This document shows positions 6,438-6,924 of a stretch of 6,924 nucleotides of DNA, one piece after another; the stretch's first letter is position 1; each line of letters opens with the position of its first letter. The translations under genes and the position numbers were made by a program. Source of the DNA: Nitrospira sp. Its GTDB lineage: Bacteria > Nitrospirota > Nitrospiria > Nitrospirales > Nitrospiraceae. The stretch is taken from NCBI GenBank assembly GCA_016873525.1, contig VGXD01000106.1:1-6924 (forward strand), in the 5' to 3' direction. The notes beneath the pieces are model-generated. The model saw only the letters and a list, made by a program, of their open reading frames with translations, made no database searches and was not told the DNA's origin.

Positions 6438-6924
6438 TTACGCGCGGGGGCTGTGGTACTCCTGCAAGGACCGGATCGTGAGACCCTTTTTCAACGTCGC
6501 CTCGATCGCCATGACGGCGGCCTTGGCGCCCGGCATGGTGGTGTAATACGGGAGCCCCTTCTGGAGCGCTTCGCGTCTGATCGATGCCGAATCGGCCTGC
6601 GAGGCTCCGCTGCCGACCGTGTTGACGACCAGGCTGATGTCGCCGTTTTTGATGTGGTCAACGATGTCGGGACGGCCTTCCAGGACTTTGTTGACCGGTT
6701 CGACGGTGAGGCCTTGCTCCTGGAGATAGGCCGCGGTGCCGCGCGTGGCTTCGAGGAGGAAGCCGAGATGGCTCAACTGCCGGGCCACTTCAAGCGCCGC
6801 CGGCTTGTCCTTGTCCTTGACGCTGAGAAAGACCTTGCCGCCCTTCGGGAGAGGGACGCCGGCCGCCGCTTGCGATTTGGCAAAGGCCCAGCCGAAATCT
6901 TCGTCGATCCCCATGACTTCTCCC
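6438..6924 (-). CDS. carB: Carbamoyl-phosphate synthase large subunit, C-terminal part only
   Basis: The frame enters from the right edge and ends with TAA at 6440-6438, giving the last 161 residues of a protein normally near 1,070. CarB makes carbamoyl phosphate from bicarbonate, ATP and the ammonia supplied by CarA, feeding pyrimidine and arginine synthesis. The fragment begins GEVMGIDEDFGWAFAKSQ, a strong CarB signature at the end of the second synthetase half. The MGS-like allosteric domain follows: KVFLSVKDKDKP, EATRGTA, VNKVLEGRPDIVDHIKNG, NTVGSGASQADS, SIRREALQKGLPYYTTM. The Lys in VNKVLEGRP corresponds to the effector-binding Lys of the E. coli enzyme, so regulation by nucleotides is plausible. 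The M at 6914 is internal, not a start. Upstream of greA in the same orientation. Identification is secure. Confidence 0.96.
   Translation of the reverse strand, partial: GEVMGIDEDFGWAFAKSQAAAGVPLPKGGKVFLSVKDKDKPAALEVARQLSHLGFLLEATRGTAAYLQEQGLTVEPVNKVLEGRPDIVDHIKNGDISLVVNTVGSGASQADSASIRREALQKGLPYYTTMPGAKAAVMAIEATLKKGLTIRSLQEYHSPRA

Noticed and set aside
5726..6481. A 251-codon plus-strand frame covering greA and the end of the SAM hydroxide adenosyltransferase gene
   Set aside because: It spans the junction of two secure minus-strand genes and is explained by their codon bias.
1..6924. Mobile elements, CRISPR repeats, tRNA or rRNA genes, att sites
   Set aside because: Nearly all bases are in six ordinary genes, and the gaps hold no repeats, inverted ends or tRNA-like cloverleaf that I could see.

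Overview
The window holds six protein-coding genes, two of them cut off by its ends, packed with intergenic gaps of about 100 bases or less. It looks like an ordinary, GC-rich chromosomal housekeeping segment of a free-living bacterium. I see no mobile element, CRISPR array, tRNA, rRNA or defence locus. The gene set (elongation factor 4, BioA, a GH15 glycosidase, a SAM hydroxide adenosyltransferase family protein, GreA, CarB) and the style of the proteins are compatible with Nitrospirota, for instance Nitrospira. That is an impression from recalled gene neighbourhoods, not a search result.

Layout. Positions 1-1446 (minus) are lepA, running off the left edge without its C-terminus. Positions 1447-1552 separate lepA from the divergent bioA (1553-2926, plus). 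This gap carries two strikingly good sigma-70-type promoters, back to back, whose -35 hexamers lie on top of each other. After a 99-base gap with its own promoter-like element and a clear ribosome binding site comes a 668-residue intracellular GH15 glucoamylase/trehalase-type enzyme (3026-5032, plus). It converges on a minus-strand operon read from the right edge: carB (C-terminal part, ending at 6438), greA (5936-6409) and a DUF62/SAM hydroxide adenosyltransferase gene (5126-5932). These three are closely spaced, with 28 and 3 bases between them, and are probably co-transcribed.

How the parts relate. There is no single pathway. lepA and greA serve translation and transcription. carB feeds pyrimidine and arginine synthesis. 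bioA performs the SAM-consuming amino-transfer step of biotin synthesis, and the SAM hydroxide adenosyltransferase, if active, also consumes SAM. The GH15 enzyme would release sugar from an internal alpha-glucan or trehalose store.

The most distinctive item is the lepA/bioA regulatory region. It has near mirror symmetry about position 1488: -10 boxes, -35 boxes, predicted transcription starts, and even the first ATG on each side, which for bioA belongs to an eight-codon leader frame overlapping the bioA start. The second is an Asp in the SAM hydroxide adenosyltransferase at the position where the family's catalytic His is expected. I did not find evidence of a wholly new multi-gene system.
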